Notes: generated by a model from the letters alone, not told the origin. 64,000 nt of DNA from Oligella urethralis DSM 7531 (GCF_000372065.1 NZ_AQVB01000001.1:9375-73374), one strand, 5' to 3'; shown: positions 18,570-27,989, numbered from the stretch's first letter. Program-made: numbers and translations.

Positions 18570-20279
18570 TTAGGCGGTTGCCGTCTCAGCCTCTGCTGCG
18601 GTCTCAGTACTAAGGTTTTGTAAGTGACGGTTAATGGCACTGACAACGGCTAGGAAGGATGAGGTCACAATATCTTTATGTAGGGCAACGCCATAGCCGG
18701 ATTGTGAACCATCTAAACGTAGTTCCACATAACTAGCCGCTTTGGTATTTTCACCGCTACCGATGGCATGCTCCGCGTAGTCCATAAACTCAATTGGCAT
18801 ATTTAAGGCATTGATAAAGGCGGAAATGGCGCCATTGCCTTTGCCCTTAAGGACTTTTTCCTCATCGTGATACTTCATCCGTACTACCACCGAGAAGCGC
18901 TCGTTTTCCTCACCATTAGGATGGCTGGTAATCTGATGTTCAATCAGGGTCCAAGGCGATGTTTGGGTTAAGTATTCCGCCTCAAAAATCTGATAAACCA
19001 TCTGGGCATCCACCTCTTTACCAGTTTCATCCGTGACCCGTTTAATTGCACGGCTGAATTCGATTTGTAAGCGACGCGGCAAGCTTAATCCATGCTCTTC
19101 CTCCAGTAGGTAGGCCACACCGCCTTTGCCGGATTGGCTATTCACACGAATCACGGCATCATAACTACGGCCCAAGTCGGCAGGGTCAATCGGTAAATAA
19201 GGCACCTCCCACGGCTCATCTGCCTTTTGTACGGCAAAGCCTTTTTTAATCGCGTCTTGGTGTGAACCAGAGAAAGCGGTAAACACAAGATCGCCGGCCC
19301 AAGGGTGACGTGGGTGAATTGGTAACTGGTTGCAATATTCGGCGGTGCGACGTACTGCGTCAATATCAGAAAAGTCCAAGCCTGGGTGAATGCCTTGAGT
19401 ATATAGGTTAATGGCTAAGGTCACGAGGCAGACATTACCCGTGCGCTCACCATTACCAAATAAGCAGCCTTCCACTCGATCGGCGCCGGCCATCAAGGCT
19501 AATTCGGCGGCAGCTACGGCAGTGCCACGGTCGTTATGCGGGTGTACGCTGACAATACACGCTTCACGCTGCTTAATATGATTGCAGAAGTATTCGATTT
19601 GATCTGCGTAAAGATTGGGTGTGGTGGCTTCAATGGTGGCAGGTAAGTTAAAGACAATTTTTTTGTCGACGCTGGCGCCGTAGGTCTCGGCCACTGCATT
19701 ACACACCTCAACCGCTAATTCCGGCTCGGTGGTAGAGAAGACTTCCGGTGAGTACTCAAAACGCCAATTAATCTCAGGATATTTGGCTTGCTCAGCCATG
19801 ACCATTTTGGTACCGGCAACCGCAAACTCACGCACTTCCTCTTTGCTCATGTTGAAGACAATCTTACGGAAAGCGGGTGCACATGCGTTATACATGTGGA
19901 TCATGGCGTTTTTAGCGCCGGCACAAGACTCAGCGGTACGGGCGATTAAATCCTGACGTGCTTGTGTTAAGACAATGATCGTCACATCATCGGGGATCAG
20001 ATCGTTTTCAACCAAATGGCGTACAAAATCAAAATCTGTTTGAGAAGCCGATGGGAAACCCACTTCAATTTCTTTAAAACCGATTTGCACTAGGTGCTTA
20101 AAGAAGTGTAATTTACGTTCAATACTCATCGGCTCAATAAGCGCTTGGTTACCATCACGTAAGTCGGTACTCATCCAAATCGGTGGCTTGCTAATTTGTT
20201 TAGAAGGCCACGTGCGCTCGGAGAAGTCACGTGCAAAGGGTTTGAAAGGAATGTATTTAGTCGCTGGATTCGATAACAT
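18570..20279 (-). CDS. leuA: 2-isopropylmalate synthase
   Basis: A 569-residue enzyme of the long LeuA type. The catalytic TIM barrel starts with the metal/substrate motif STDLRDGNQ and keeps the paired histidines in SVHPHNDRG. The FNLPATIE and [12 protein letters not shown] blocks are also present. A C-terminal LeuA allosteric domain follows (about residues 430-560), ending in a poorly conserved Ala/Glu/Thr tail. It condenses 2-oxoisovalerate with acetyl-CoA, the first committed step of leucine synthesis, and is normally inhibited by leucine. The ATG at 20279 is preceded by AGGTG. About 370 bases upstream hold a small leucine-rich ORF and hairpins that may control it. Confidence 0.94.
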   Translation of the reverse strand: MLSNPATKYIPFKPFARDFSERTWPSKQISKPPIWMSTDLRDGNQALIEPMSIERKLHFFKHLVQIGFKEIEVGFPSASQTDFDFVRHLVENDLIPDDVTIIVLTQARQDLIARTAESCAGAKNAMIHMYNACAPAFRKIVFNMSKEEVREFAVAGTKMVMAEQAKYPEINWRFEYSPEVFSTTEPELAVEVCNAVAETYGASVDKKIVFNLPATIEATTPNLYADQIEYFCNHIKQREACIVSVHPHNDRGTAVAAAELALMAGADRVEGCLFGNGERTGNVCLVTLAINLYTQGIHPGLDFSDIDAVRRTAEYCNQLPIHPRHPWAGDLVFTAFSGSHQDAIKKGFAVQKADEPWEVPYLPIDPADLGRSYDAVIRVNSQSGKGGVAYLLEEEHGLSLPRRLQIEFSRAIKRVTDETGKEVDAQMVYQIFEAEYLTQTSPWTLIEHQITSHPNGEENERFSVVVRMKYHDEEKVLKGKGNGAISAFINALNMPIEFMDYAEHAIGSGENTKAASYVELRLDGSQSGYGVALHKDIVTSSFLAVVSAINRHLQNLSTETAAEAETATA

Positions 20280-20353
20280 GGTGACACCTATTTTTTGCTC
20301 AATATGGCTAGTAGCCTTAACTATCAATGGCTGGTCTTAAGAAAAAACGATAT

Positions 20354-20429
20354 AAAAAACTGCTAAAGCGCACTCCACTCGAGGGAGTCATTTGGGTGGC
20401 TCAACGGGTCGGCTGCATAGCACCACCAA
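20354..20429 (-). promoter_or_regulatory. Possible leucine attenuator structures upstream of leuA
   Basis: On the minus strand, after the stop of the leucine-rich ORF, TTGGTGG (20429-20423) can pair with CCACCCAA (20399-20392) with one bulge. Next, ACTCC (20388-20384) pairs with GGAGT (20376-20372), and a run of six U residues follows at 20359-20354. Mutually competing pairings were not demonstrated, and the U-run is 12 bases from the short stem, so this is a weak attenuator candidate rather than a canonical one. Confidence 0.3.
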
Positions 20430-20433
20430 GGCT

Positions 20434-20619
20434 CTAGGCTAGGCAACCGATCAATAAGAGGAGTAAAGCGAGGAGTGCAGCGCTTTGCAATGTAGAGATA
20501 GAAGTAGAGTCTTGAAATGCGTGGCTAGACGCAGCAGGAAACACCGACTGAGCTGAGGCCTGTGGGCCATCAACTGAGCTCGCAAAATTTACAGCGAAGG
20601 GTTCCTTTAGAGTATCCAT
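20434..20619 (-). CDS. Small leucine-rich ORF upstream of leuA (leader peptide or small membrane protein)
   Basis: A 61-codon ORF from the ATG at 20619. The first 43 residues are polar and low in complexity. The last 18 contain a leucine-dense block ALLALLLLLIGC with seven Leu among ten residues, ending in CLA and a stop 155 bases before leuA. Two readings fit: a leuL-like attenuation leader (possibly from a shorter internal start) or a tail-anchored small membrane protein. It lacks similarity to a family I know. An AGAAG about ten bases upstream could serve as a weak ribosome site. Confidence 0.4.
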   Translation of the reverse strand: MDTLKEPFAVNFASSVDGPQASAQSVFPAASSHAFQDSTSISTLQSAALLALLLLLIGCLA

Positions 20620-20652
20620 AAGTATTACTTCTATCATGCCTAAACTAATTAA

Positions 20653-21375
20653 TCAAGCTTTAGGCGCATCATTCACAATAATGATGTCTTTTTCAGCAGG
20701 ATGTGTGGCGTTTTCGCTAAGCTTACTGCTATCGTTTTGAGGTGCTGGCGCTACCGGTGCTGTGGGGACGGTCGCATCAGTCGTCACCGGCGCTACTCGC
20801 ACTGTCGGCTCCTCTATCAGCGGCTCGTTCGTGGCTGCAGTGCCATAGAGATGCTGATTGAGCAGCTGCTCTTGGGCACGGGCATCTTCGATATACTTAA
20901 AGCGACCCTGTCTAAGCTCGCGACTTAATTGCTTAATTTGCTCGATTTTAAGTGGTTCACGTCGATCCGCCCAGACCCAAGCCAGTACCTCTAGGCTCAT
21001 GGGGGATAAGTGGCTGAGTAGGTTTCTTGCCGCAGGCATCGGCACATGGCTTTGAGCGTGATGATTGAGCTGTTGCTGGATTAGGTTGTTGAGAAAAGAC
21101 AACACCAGTAGGGCTAAGATAATAACAAGTGCCCACCCAAAATACATATCGTACTTTTCGACGTATTCCACCACCATCTCGATGGCCGAGCCATTTAAAA
21201 AGTCATAGTTTAGGCCGCGACCGAAGCTTAATATCTTTTGTGCGACCCAATACACTAGGGCTAAGACCAGTACTGTCACGGCGATTAGGGCAAATAAGCG
21301 GCCTTTGATTAAGTTAAAAAGGGTGCTGTCAATAAGCTTGATATCGCGTTTGTAGTCGGCTCGTTTCGGCATCAT
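20653..21375 (-). CDS. Inner-membrane protein of unknown function
   Basis: A 240-residue protein that I do not recognise. There are two transmembrane helices (about 27-47 and 79-98) separated by a roughly 30-residue periplasmic loop. A cytoplasmic segment of about 85 residues follows (LSHLSPMSLEVLAWVWADRREPL, then a basic helix rich in Arg/Glu), and then a Pro/Ala/Thr/Val-rich tail of about 55 residues. The coding frame is open over its length and has a weak GAGAA ribosome site. It lies between prfC-linked genes and leuA on the same strand, with a 277-base gap to the next minus-strand gene start region shared by the leucine-rich small ORF. Confidence 0.65.
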   Translation of the reverse strand: MMPKRADYKRDIKLIDSTLFNLIKGRLFALIAVTVLVLALVYWVAQKILSFGRGLNYDFLNGSAIEMVVEYVEKYDMYFGWALVIILALLVLSFLNNLIQQQLNHHAQSHVPMPAARNLLSHLSPMSLEVLAWVWADRREPLKIEQIKQLSRELRQGRFKYIEDARAQEQLLNQHLYGTAATNEPLIEEPTVRVAPVTTDATVPTAPVAPAPQNDSSKLSENATHPAEKDIIIVNDAPKA

Positions 21376-21454
21376 GGTAGGTTCTCAATTGCTCGTTTAA
21401 TTCAATGGAAAGCTTATTTTAACGATTTTTGGCCTACCTCACCAGCGTATGGAT

Positions 21455-22021
21455 TTAGCGCGCTGGGCAATCCGCAACCTTGCCCCAGGCCCTATTGGGG
21501 CCACAGTATTGATTACGAATACGGCTGATACATGCAGGACGCTCGTCAAAACCCAGGGTGCGGCAGTGCGCCATGGCACGATTAAAGGAGGCGACCCATG
21601 CCTGATCGCCGCCGCTATTAACCGGTGCGGTGTCCTGTCGACGGATAGGTTGGAAGCTTTGGCTGCCGCCAGTGGTGCCTTGTGTGACGACACCGCTTAA
21701 GCGCTGATTCTCTTCAGCGTACATGGCACTTTTTTCCTCATTTTTGAGGGTGGTTGCTAAGCTGTCTTGCTTCACTTGCCAATCAACCTCTGGCTTGGCG
21801 GCCGCTAAGCCCTGGGTGCCGTCTAATAAGGGCTGCATAGGCTGCGGTATCAATAAATTACCCTGAGCATCGTATTCGGCCGGCGGGTCAAGCTCGGTGA
21901 CATTAGGAATATTGGCCTGTACAGGCACTCGATCGGTTAAATAGTCACCTGCTTGCAAACCTAAGGCGGTTGCAATACCGGCTAACACAATCACTGTAAA
22001 AATTAATAAACGCCAAGACAT
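21455..22021 (-). CDS. Single-pass exported protein of unknown function
   Basis: A 188-residue protein. One N-terminal hydrophobic helix (about residues 4-24) acts as signal or anchor. A Pro-rich middle follows (NIPNVTELDPPAEYDAQGN), and then a compact C-terminal part with four cysteines in the last 40 residues (HCRTLGF, ACISRI, YCGPN, DCPAR). This suggests two periplasmic disulfides, which DsbA could form. No known family is recognised. Its ATG at 22021 lies 28 bases after the prfC stop, so it is likely co-transcribed with prfC. Confidence 0.65.
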   Translation of the reverse strand: MSWRLLIFTVIVLAGIATALGLQAGDYLTDRVPVQANIPNVTELDPPAEYDAQGNLLIPQPMQPLLDGTQGLAAAKPEVDWQVKQDSLATTLKNEEKSAMYAEENQRLSGVVTQGTTGGSQSFQPIRRQDTAPVNSGGDQAWVASFNRAMAHCRTLGFDERPACISRIRNQYCGPNRAWGKVADCPAR

Positions 22022-22049
22022 AATAAATAGGGTGCTCCCCTAAGGTTAA

Positions 22050-23675
22050 TTAGTGACTTTCAGCAAAAATCTGACCGCCTTGCTCACGCATTACATGGAA
22101 TTGTATATCGGGATGGAGCTCCTGCGCTACCCTAAGCTGAGCCTGTGAACTGACCAAAAAGGCTGGCGCATCCACTACATCGTAGGCGATATTGGAAATA
22201 TTCGCATCTAAAAATTTACGTAAGGCCTGTGGATTGGAACTCGTCACCCAGCGGGCCAAATTGTAGCGCGAAGGGCCTAAAATCGCATCTACCCCGTATT
22301 CAGTCTTAAGTCGATGGGCGACTACTTCAAACTGTAATTGACCCACTGCACCCAGTAATAAAGTACCGCCCGCAATTTGTGGTTTAAATACCTGAATGGC
22401 GCCCTCCTCACCTAATTGCGTCAGGCCGGTATGCAGCTGCTTGCTACGGAGTGGATCTTTGACCTCAACCGTCTGAAAAAGTTCAGGTGCAAAAAAAGGT
22501 AATCCGGTAAAGTGTAGTTTTTCACCCTCGGTTAACACATCACCAAGGTGTAATACGCCGTGGTTTGGTATGCCAATCACATCGCCGGCATAGGCCTCAT
22601 CCACTAAGTCACGCCGTTGTGATAAAAATGAGACGGGGTTGTTTGGACGAATGTCTTTGCCCGTACGTGCAACGCGTAAACGCATACCACGTTCAAATTT
22701 GCCAGAACTGACACGCACAAAGGCTACGCGGTCACGGTGCGCTGGGTCCATATTGGCCTGCACCTTAAAGACCACACCAGTAAACTTAGGCTCGGAAGGC
22801 TCAATCGTACGCTCAATGGCCTCACGGGCACCCGGCGGCGGTGCGTATTCTACTAAGGCATCGAGTAATTCTTGGACACCAAAGTTATACACTGCAGAGC
22901 CGAATAAAACGGGTGTTTGCTTTGCGTCTAAGAAGGCGGCATGATCAAAATCTGGCGTCGCGAGTTGAATTAACTCAATTTCTTCGCGTGCTTTGCCAAT
23001 GGTATCTGGGCAACGCTCAGTCAATAGCGGATTGCTTAAGTCGGGAATAAATTCATCCTCTGCACTGCCGCTTTTGGACGGATTGGTACGGTTAAACATG
23101 CGCATCTGATCTTTGGTCAAATCATAAATGCCGCTGAATTGACGCCCCATGCCCACAGGCCAAGTAAAGGGAATACAATCCATTTCCAAATGGGATTCAA
23201 TCTCACCGATCAGCTCAAGTGGCTCTCGTACCTCACGGTCGAGCTTATTAATAAAGGTCAAAATGGGTGTATTACGGGCGCGACAGACTTTTAATAAGCG
23301 CTCCGTTTGCGGCTCAATACCATTAGCCGCATCCACCACCATGACTGCTGCATCAACTGCGGTTAAGACGCGGTAGGTATCCTCGGAGAAGTCTTGGTGT
23401 CCCGGTGTGTCCAAAAGATTAATCACACAATCCCTGTACTCCATTTGCATCACGGAGGAGGCGACGGAAATACCGCGTTGCTTTTCAATCTCCATCCAGT
23501 CGGAGGAGGCGTGACGCTCTGCTTTGCGCGCTTTTACGCTACCGGCGATTTGAATTGCACCGGCAAAGAGTAAGAGCTTTTCGGTGAGCGTGGTTTTACC
23601 CGCATCGGGGTGAGAAATAATAGCAAAAGTGCGCCGTCTGGCGACCTCTTGGGAAATTTTACTGTTGCTTGACAT
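22050..23675 (-). CDS. prfC: Peptide chain release factor 3
   Basis: A 541-residue translational GTPase of standard RF3 length. The G1 motif is SHPDAGKTT, switch II is DTPGHQDFSEDTYR, and G4 is INKLDR. The RF3-specific sequence around KARKAERHASSDWMEIEKQRGISV is intact. It recycles release factors RF1 and RF2 from the ribosome after termination, using GTP. It starts an apparent minus-strand unit with the exported protein gene downstream. Confidence 0.96.
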   Translation of the reverse strand: MSSNSKISQEVARRRTFAIISHPDAGKTTLTEKLLLFAGAIQIAGSVKARKAERHASSDWMEIEKQRGISVASSVMQMEYRDCVINLLDTPGHQDFSEDTYRVLTAVDAAVMVVDAANGIEPQTERLLKVCRARNTPILTFINKLDREVREPLELIGEIESHLEMDCIPFTWPVGMGRQFSGIYDLTKDQMRMFNRTNPSKSGSAEDEFIPDLSNPLLTERCPDTIGKAREEIELIQLATPDFDHAAFLDAKQTPVLFGSAVYNFGVQELLDALVEYAPPPGAREAIERTIEPSEPKFTGVVFKVQANMDPAHRDRVAFVRVSSGKFERGMRLRVARTGKDIRPNNPVSFLSQRRDLVDEAYAGDVIGIPNHGVLHLGDVLTEGEKLHFTGLPFFAPELFQTVEVKDPLRSKQLHTGLTQLGEEGAIQVFKPQIAGGTLLLGAVGQLQFEVVAHRLKTEYGVDAILGPSRYNLARWVTSSNPQALRKFLDANISNIAYDVVDAPAFLVSSQAQLRVAQELHPDIQFHVMREQGGQIFAESH

Positions 23676-23738
23676 GCTTTGTGTTAACTTTTCAGCCTTA
23701 AATAAATTGAATGAATTGTAGCATGAGCTAAATGATGA

Positions 23739-24362
23739 TTATACGCTCATAAAGGCCATGGTTAATGCCGCTAGAATAAAGCATAGGCCGAAGATTTTAT
23801 TAATTTTAGCGGTGGTGTGTGGGTTTTTTAAGAATTTGACTAGATTGGCCGCAAGTGCTGCATAGCCCAGCATAATCACTAAGTCCACAGCGCAGAGCGT
23901 AAACCAGATAATCACATATTGGATGAGTAAGGGCTTGCTTGTATCCACAAATTGCGGAATCACGGCCAGTAAAAAAATCGCTGCTTTGGGGTTAGTAATA
24001 TCGACTAAAAAACCTTGTAAAAAGAGCTTGCCTGCGGTTGATGCAGGCATCTTGCTGACATCGACTCGCACCATACTGACGGGCGAGCGATATTGCTTGA
24101 CCCCAAGGTAAACTAAATAGGTGACACCAACCCACTTAATCACGGTAAAGAGCAGCATGGAGGTTTTAATCATGGCCGCCACGCCGATAATACTGATAAT
24201 AAATTGTACGCTGTACCCGCCGATCAAGCCAATCACCAAGGCGGAGCCTGGCCACATGCCATAGCGTAAGCCAGCCGCCATGGAGGCAACAGCACCGGGT
24301 CCCGGAGAAAGTGAAATAGCCCAAGCGGCAAAAAATAACGTCAACCAGACAGAAAGTAACAT
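23739..24362 (-). CDS. LysE/RhtB-family amino acid exporter
   Basis: A 207-residue membrane protein with about six hydrophobic segments, the family motif SLSPGPGAVASMAAGLRYG near residues 17-36 and the loop DITNPKAAIFLLAVIPQF in the middle. It belongs to the same family as the gene at 8187-8816 but differs in sequence, so the two are not recent duplicates. The ATG at 24362 is chosen over non-ATG starts upstream. Substrate unknown. Confidence 0.85.
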   Translation of the reverse strand: MLLSVWLTLFFAAWAISLSPGPGAVASMAAGLRYGMWPGSALVIGLIGGYSVQFIISIIGVAAMIKTSMLLFTVIKWVGVTYLVYLGVKQYRSPVSMVRVDVSKMPASTAGKLFLQGFLVDITNPKAAIFLLAVIPQFVDTSKPLLIQYVIIWFTLCAVDLVIMLGYAALAANLVKFLKNPHTTAKINKIFGLCFILAALTMAFMSV

Positions 24363-24518
24363 AACAATAGCGCAGACCAAGAAAGGGCACGGTTGATCCG
24401 TGCTAGTAGGGGATTATATGCTGTTGCTGCGGTTACAATCAGTTATCTTTAAGAGTGGTGTAATTTTTCTACGCCCGATAAAATAGCTTAAGTTTTAATT
24501 AATTAGAGTGAGTCTATT

Positions 24519-25133
24519 ATGCGTCAATTTTTTCGAGTCTTTGTTGTCGCCTTGGTTGCGAGTTTCTTAGCCGGTTGCGGTTATAACGAGATTCAGCGTC
24601 TGGATGAGGGTGTTAAGGCGGCTTGGTCAGAGACGCTAAACCAGTATCAACGTCGTGCCGATTTAGTGCCGCAGTTGGTTGAAAGTGTTAATGCCTATAT
24701 GGTGCATGAGCGTGATCTGTTAAAAGAAGTAACTGAGGCCAGAAGTCGTGTGGGTTCGATTAATGTCTCGCCCGATCGTTTACCGACCGAAGAGGAAATG
24801 GCTCAGTTCCAAGCCGCGCAGGCGCAGTTAGGCTCTGCCTTATCCCGTTTAATTGCAGTGTCAGAAAACTATCCGGAGCTGAAGTCGGATGGTTTATTTA
24901 GAGATTTAAATATTCAGTTAGAGGGTACTGAAAACCGAATTGCGACCGCCCGTGGTCGTTATATTCGTGAGGTTCAAGGCTTTAATACCTATATCCGCCA
25001 GTTCCCAACCTTAATTACAGCAAAAATTTTCGGCTACAAGGTGTTGCCTAATTTTGGTGTAGATAATCAAGACAGCATTATGCAACGACCGACTATCCGT
25101 TTTGATAGACCTCAAACTGCGCCTGCAAACTAG
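24519..25133 (+). CDS. LemA family lipoprotein
   Basis: A 204-residue protein. The N-terminus ends in the lipobox LAGC, with Cys20 as the lipidated residue. The body is the long antiparallel helical LemA fold, with the landmarks NQYQRRADLVPQLVE and ENYPELKSD and the C-terminal ARGRYIREVQGFN segment. LemA proteins are membrane-associated helical proteins, often encoded with TPM-domain proteins as here (17 bases to the next gene). The cellular role is unresolved. Confidence 0.9.
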   Translation: MRQFFRVFVVALVASFLAGCGYNEIQRLDEGVKAAWSETLNQYQRRADLVPQLVESVNAYMVHERDLLKEVTEARSRVGSINVSPDRLPTEEEMAQFQAAQAQLGSALSRLIAVSENYPELKSDGLFRDLNIQLEGTENRIATARGRYIREVQGFNTYIRQFPTLITAKIFGYKVLPNFGVDNQDSIMQRPTIRFDRPQTAPAN

Positions 25134-25150
25134 GGTAGTAGGGGTGGCGT

Positions 25151-26095
25151 ATGAGGCTGCTTAACTTGTTTTTAAGTCGTTCGGCGTTGGGCTTGCTGTG
25201 GCTTTGCACAAGCTGCTTAGCGCTAGTGCTATGGTTGTCGCCGGTGCGAGCTGAGGTGCCGGTGCCGCCGTTGACGAACTACGTGGTGGATGTGAGCGGC
25301 ACCTTAACAGCAGCGCAACAAAGCGAGTTGAATCAGCGTCTTGCGCAATTGGAGCGTGATAAGGGGTCGCAAATCATGGTCTTGCTAGTACCGACAGTGG
25401 CCCCAGACGACACAGTTGAGAGCTACGCCCGACGTGTGTTTGATGAGTGGCGTATTGGTCGCGCCAAAATCGATGACGGTGTATTGGTGCTGATTGCTAA
25501 AGACGATCGCCGTATGCGTATTGAGACGGGCTATGGCTTAGAAGGTGCGATTACGGATGTACAGGCCTCTTATATAATTAATCGAGATATGGCGCCCGCC
25601 TTTCGGGAGGGCGATTATTATGGCGGGATCACAAAAGCCGTGGATCAATTGAGCTTATTAATTGAGGGAGAGGAATTGCCTGAGGTTAAGCAAGCAGAGG
25701 ATTCACCCTTTTTAGGTTTAGATGGTATCCCCATTGAGTTCCTACTGTTCTTTGCGATTTTTATTTTATTCTGGCCGATTTGGTTAGCGCCTATTGTCGG
25801 CGGTGTGTTTATGCTGTCGGTCACCGGCTCTATTGTGGCAGCGATTGTTGCAGCAATTTTTGCCGTCGTGTGGAATTTGATTGCCAAGTCTTTTTTCCGT
25901 TCGGGTTTGATTGAGGAAGCGAGTCGTCAAGCGGCCAAGGGTGGCGCACGAGGACGACGCAGCCGCGGTCGGGATAATTGGCCCGGCGGTTTCGGCGGCT
26001 TCGGTGGCGGTGGCTTTGGAGGCGGCTTCGGCGGAGGTTTTGGTGGCGGGGGCGGTGGCTCTAGCGGTGGTGGAGGTGCTTCAGGTGGCTGGTAA
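25151..26095 (+). CDS. TPM-domain membrane protein with Gly-rich tail (YgcG family)
   Basis: A 314-residue protein. An N-terminal signal segment (about 1-34) precedes an extracytoplasmic TPM domain (about 42-175: VDVSGTLTAAQQSELNQRL ... RRMRIETGYGLEGA). After this come two or three hydrophobic helices (about 195-250), a basic patch, and a tail of almost pure glycine with serine and phenylalanine, ending in GW. This layout is typical of YgcG-type proteins paired with LemA. TPM domains are linked to membrane protein quality control in other organisms; the bacterial function is not established. Confidence 0.9.
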   Translation: MRLLNLFLSRSALGLLWLCTSCLALVLWLSPVRAEVPVPPLTNYVVDVSGTLTAAQQSELNQRLAQLERDKGSQIMVLLVPTVAPDDTVESYARRVFDEWRIGRAKIDDGVLVLIAKDDRRMRIETGYGLEGAITDVQASYIINRDMAPAFREGDYYGGITKAVDQLSLLIEGEELPEVKQAEDSPFLGLDGIPIEFLLFFAIFILFWPIWLAPIVGGVFMLSVTGSIVAAIVAAIFAVVWNLIAKSFFRSGLIEEASRQAAKGGARGRRSRGRDNWPGGFGGFGGGGFGGGFGGGFGGGGGGSSGGGGASGGW

Positions 26096-26585
26096 TAAAT
26101 TCACAAAATTAATTGGCATTGACACGCTTAAGGGGCAATATCTTGGGCGACGCTATTTTACCAAGGCCTTTTTAAGCGATTTATCTGAGCGCATTGCCGC
26201 CAGTGAAGCGCAGCATCAGGCAGAGTTGGTGGTGGCAATTGAGCGTAATTTTCCTAGTCATGTGGATTCAAGCCGCGATCGAGCGTTAGAGGTGTATGGT
26301 CGTTTGCGTGTTTGGGATACGCCTCTAAATACAGGTGTGCTCTTGTATTTATCCTTGGACCGACAGGCGATTGAAATTATTGCTGATCGGGGGATAGCGG
26401 TGGCCCATGAACGCTGGGTTGAGGTCAGCGCAGCTTTGGCGGCGTCATTCAAAGAGAAGCGATTCTGCGAGGGTTTACAGGCTGCTGTGCAGCAAATTGG
26501 CGATATTCTCAATCTTGCTTGCCCTGATACAGAGCCTAAGCCTGAGGGCAATGATGTGTTAGCTAATGAGCCGGTGATTTTATAG
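26085..26585 (+). CDS. Second TPM-domain protein, overlapping start
   Basis: A 166-residue TPM-domain protein without signal peptide. Typical blocks are LSERIAASEAQHQAELVVAIE, ALEVYGRLRVWDT and a central NTGVLLYLSLDRQAIEIIADRG, then SFKEKRFCEGLQAAVQQIG. I place the start at a GTG (26085) that overlaps the last 11 bases of the previous gene. GGAGG at 26072-26076 stands 8 bases before it, inside the glycine-coding repeat, so the gene is probably translationally coupled. The frame stays open further 5' only because of the Gly-rich repeat. Confidence 0.85.
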   Translation: MAGNKFTKLIGIDTLKGQYLGRRYFTKAFLSDLSERIAASEAQHQAELVVAIERNFPSHVDSSRDRALEVYGRLRVWDTPLNTGVLLYLSLDRQAIEIIADRGIAVAHERWVEVSAALAASFKEKRFCEGLQAAVQQIGDILNLACPDTEPKPEGNDVLANEPVIL

Positions 26586-26589
26586 GGCT

Positions 26590-27987
26590 TTAGCCCTTAA
26601 GTTCCTCGCTTAAGCGCCGCAGCTCTTCATCTCGAGCGCGACTACCTTTAAACTCCTTATTAAGCGCCGACCACTCTGGATGTGAGCGAGCATTTTTAAG
26701 GGGTGCTGGTAGCGCCTCCTCTTGCCAAGACTTATAGCTATTGGCACTGCGTTGTATGCGATCTTGTGCGGCATGACCGCGGCGATCTAGGGCGTCGAGT
26801 AAGCTCAGTCCGCGTATTGCTAAAAGCCGCAGCACCGGATCGTCAACGGTCAGCTCACGATAGCCTTGCAGCATGCCTAAGAGGCGATTACCAACTTTTT
26901 CAGCACCTTGCCAGAGTCCGCCGACAATACCACCAACCAGGGTGCCAGCGCCTAAACTCAAACCACCAGTGATGATATCGACGGTAGCGCCCGCCATGGC
27001 ACCTGCAGCAAAGCCTTTGCCTACTCGAATGCCCATATCCATCAGGGCTTCGCTGCTGAATAAGTCACTTTCCCAACGCTCACCACTAATGGGTAAACGA
27101 TCCTCTTCATAATCGCTCTCATGAAAGCGATAAAGATTGAGTAAGTCACGTATAAATTGATGTTCACGCCGGCGTACCTCGTCTTGCATGGTTTCCCACA
27201 CACGTAGGCTTTCATCTTCATCTGTGCTGCTTTGGCGTCTAAAGGCGCTGATATCGATGAGCATCTCCGCCAATAGCTCCTGACCTTGCTGGCGTCGTTG
27301 TTGGCGACGCTGCTGGGCTCCCTTGGCTAAGTCGTTTAAGATTTGCTGATAATCATCCAGCACCAATGCTAGCTTTTGATAAAGCTGCTGTTCACCGTCA
27401 ATGGCCGGTGCCACGGTGTCAAAGTCAATCAGTAAATGCAGCCCCAGACGTGAGAGGACGGATTTCCAATCCTCGCTGTAATTGTCCGTGCTATGCAGAA
27501 AATTCAGGACTGGGATAAGGGGGCGACCGCAGCGGGCTAATACGGCTAATTCATCACGGTGCTTTGAGCGCACGGGTTCGCGTACATCGACCACATAGAG
27601 GCCAGCGTCACAGTGCAGTAATTGGCGTAATACACGGGCCTCTTGTTCAAAGCGAGCACTGCTTTCAGGGCTGTCTAAAAAGCGTTCAATACTGGCTGGT
27701 CCGTCTAAGCGGCTGCCGCTTTGCTGTTGTAGCTGATCTAAATAATCCAGTAAGGCAATGCTGTCCTCCATGCCGGGGGTGTCATACCATTGGAGCTTTA
27801 AATCGCCTAAGCGTAACAAGGCTCCCTCAACATGACGTGTGGTGGCAGGGGCGTTAGCCACCTCGCCGAAATCAGCATCGTGTAGCAAAGTGCGTAAGAG
27901 CGAAGTCTTACCCGTGTTGGTGTGACCGACCACGGCGAGTTTTAGGTAGTCCGCTTTGGACTTAAGGCCTGGTTTAAGCTTATCCAT
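26590..27987 (-). CDS. GTPase with DUF3482 domain
   Basis: A 465-residue P-loop GTPase. The G1 motif is GHTNTGKTS near residue 25, switch II is WYDTPGMED, and the G4 region is LNFLHSTDN rather than a classical NKxD, so nucleotide specificity is unclear. The C-terminal DUF3482 part contains a Gly/Ala-rich amphipathic stretch (GKGFAAGAMAGATVDIITGG), suggesting membrane contact. It starts 2 bases after the DUF2868 stop. These two families are known to occur together; their function is not known. Confidence 0.88.
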   Translation of the reverse strand: MDKLKPGLKSKADYLKLAVVGHTNTGKTSLLRTLLHDADFGEVANAPATTRHVEGALLRLGDLKLQWYDTPGMEDSIALLDYLDQLQQQSGSRLDGPASIERFLDSPESSARFEQEARVLRQLLHCDAGLYVVDVREPVRSKHRDELAVLARCGRPLIPVLNFLHSTDNYSEDWKSVLSRLGLHLLIDFDTVAPAIDGEQQLYQKLALVLDDYQQILNDLAKGAQQRRQQRRQQGQELLAEMLIDISAFRRQSSTDEDESLRVWETMQDEVRRREHQFIRDLLNLYRFHESDYEEDRLPISGERWESDLFSSEALMDMGIRVGKGFAAGAMAGATVDIITGGLSLGAGTLVGGIVGGLWQGAEKVGNRLLGMLQGYRELTVDDPVLRLLAIRGLSLLDALDRRGHAAQDRIQRSANSYKSWQEEALPAPLKNARSHPEWSALNKEFKGSRARDEELRRLSEELKG

Positions 27988-27989
27988 TG

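Noticed and set aside
25911-26084. N-terminal extension of the second TPM gene into the upstream gene
   Set aside because: The extension is the shifted frame of the basic and Gly-rich tail; the GTG at 26085 with GGAGG is a better start.
25985-26093. Short repeats resembling a CRISPR or minisatellite
   Set aside because: They are degenerate GGT/GGC glycine codons within the TPM gene tail, not spaced repeats.
26584-26597. Small hairpin AGGGC-TTTA-GCCCT over the two convergent stop codons
   Set aside because: Only a 5-bp stem with no proper U-run; too weak to call as a terminator.
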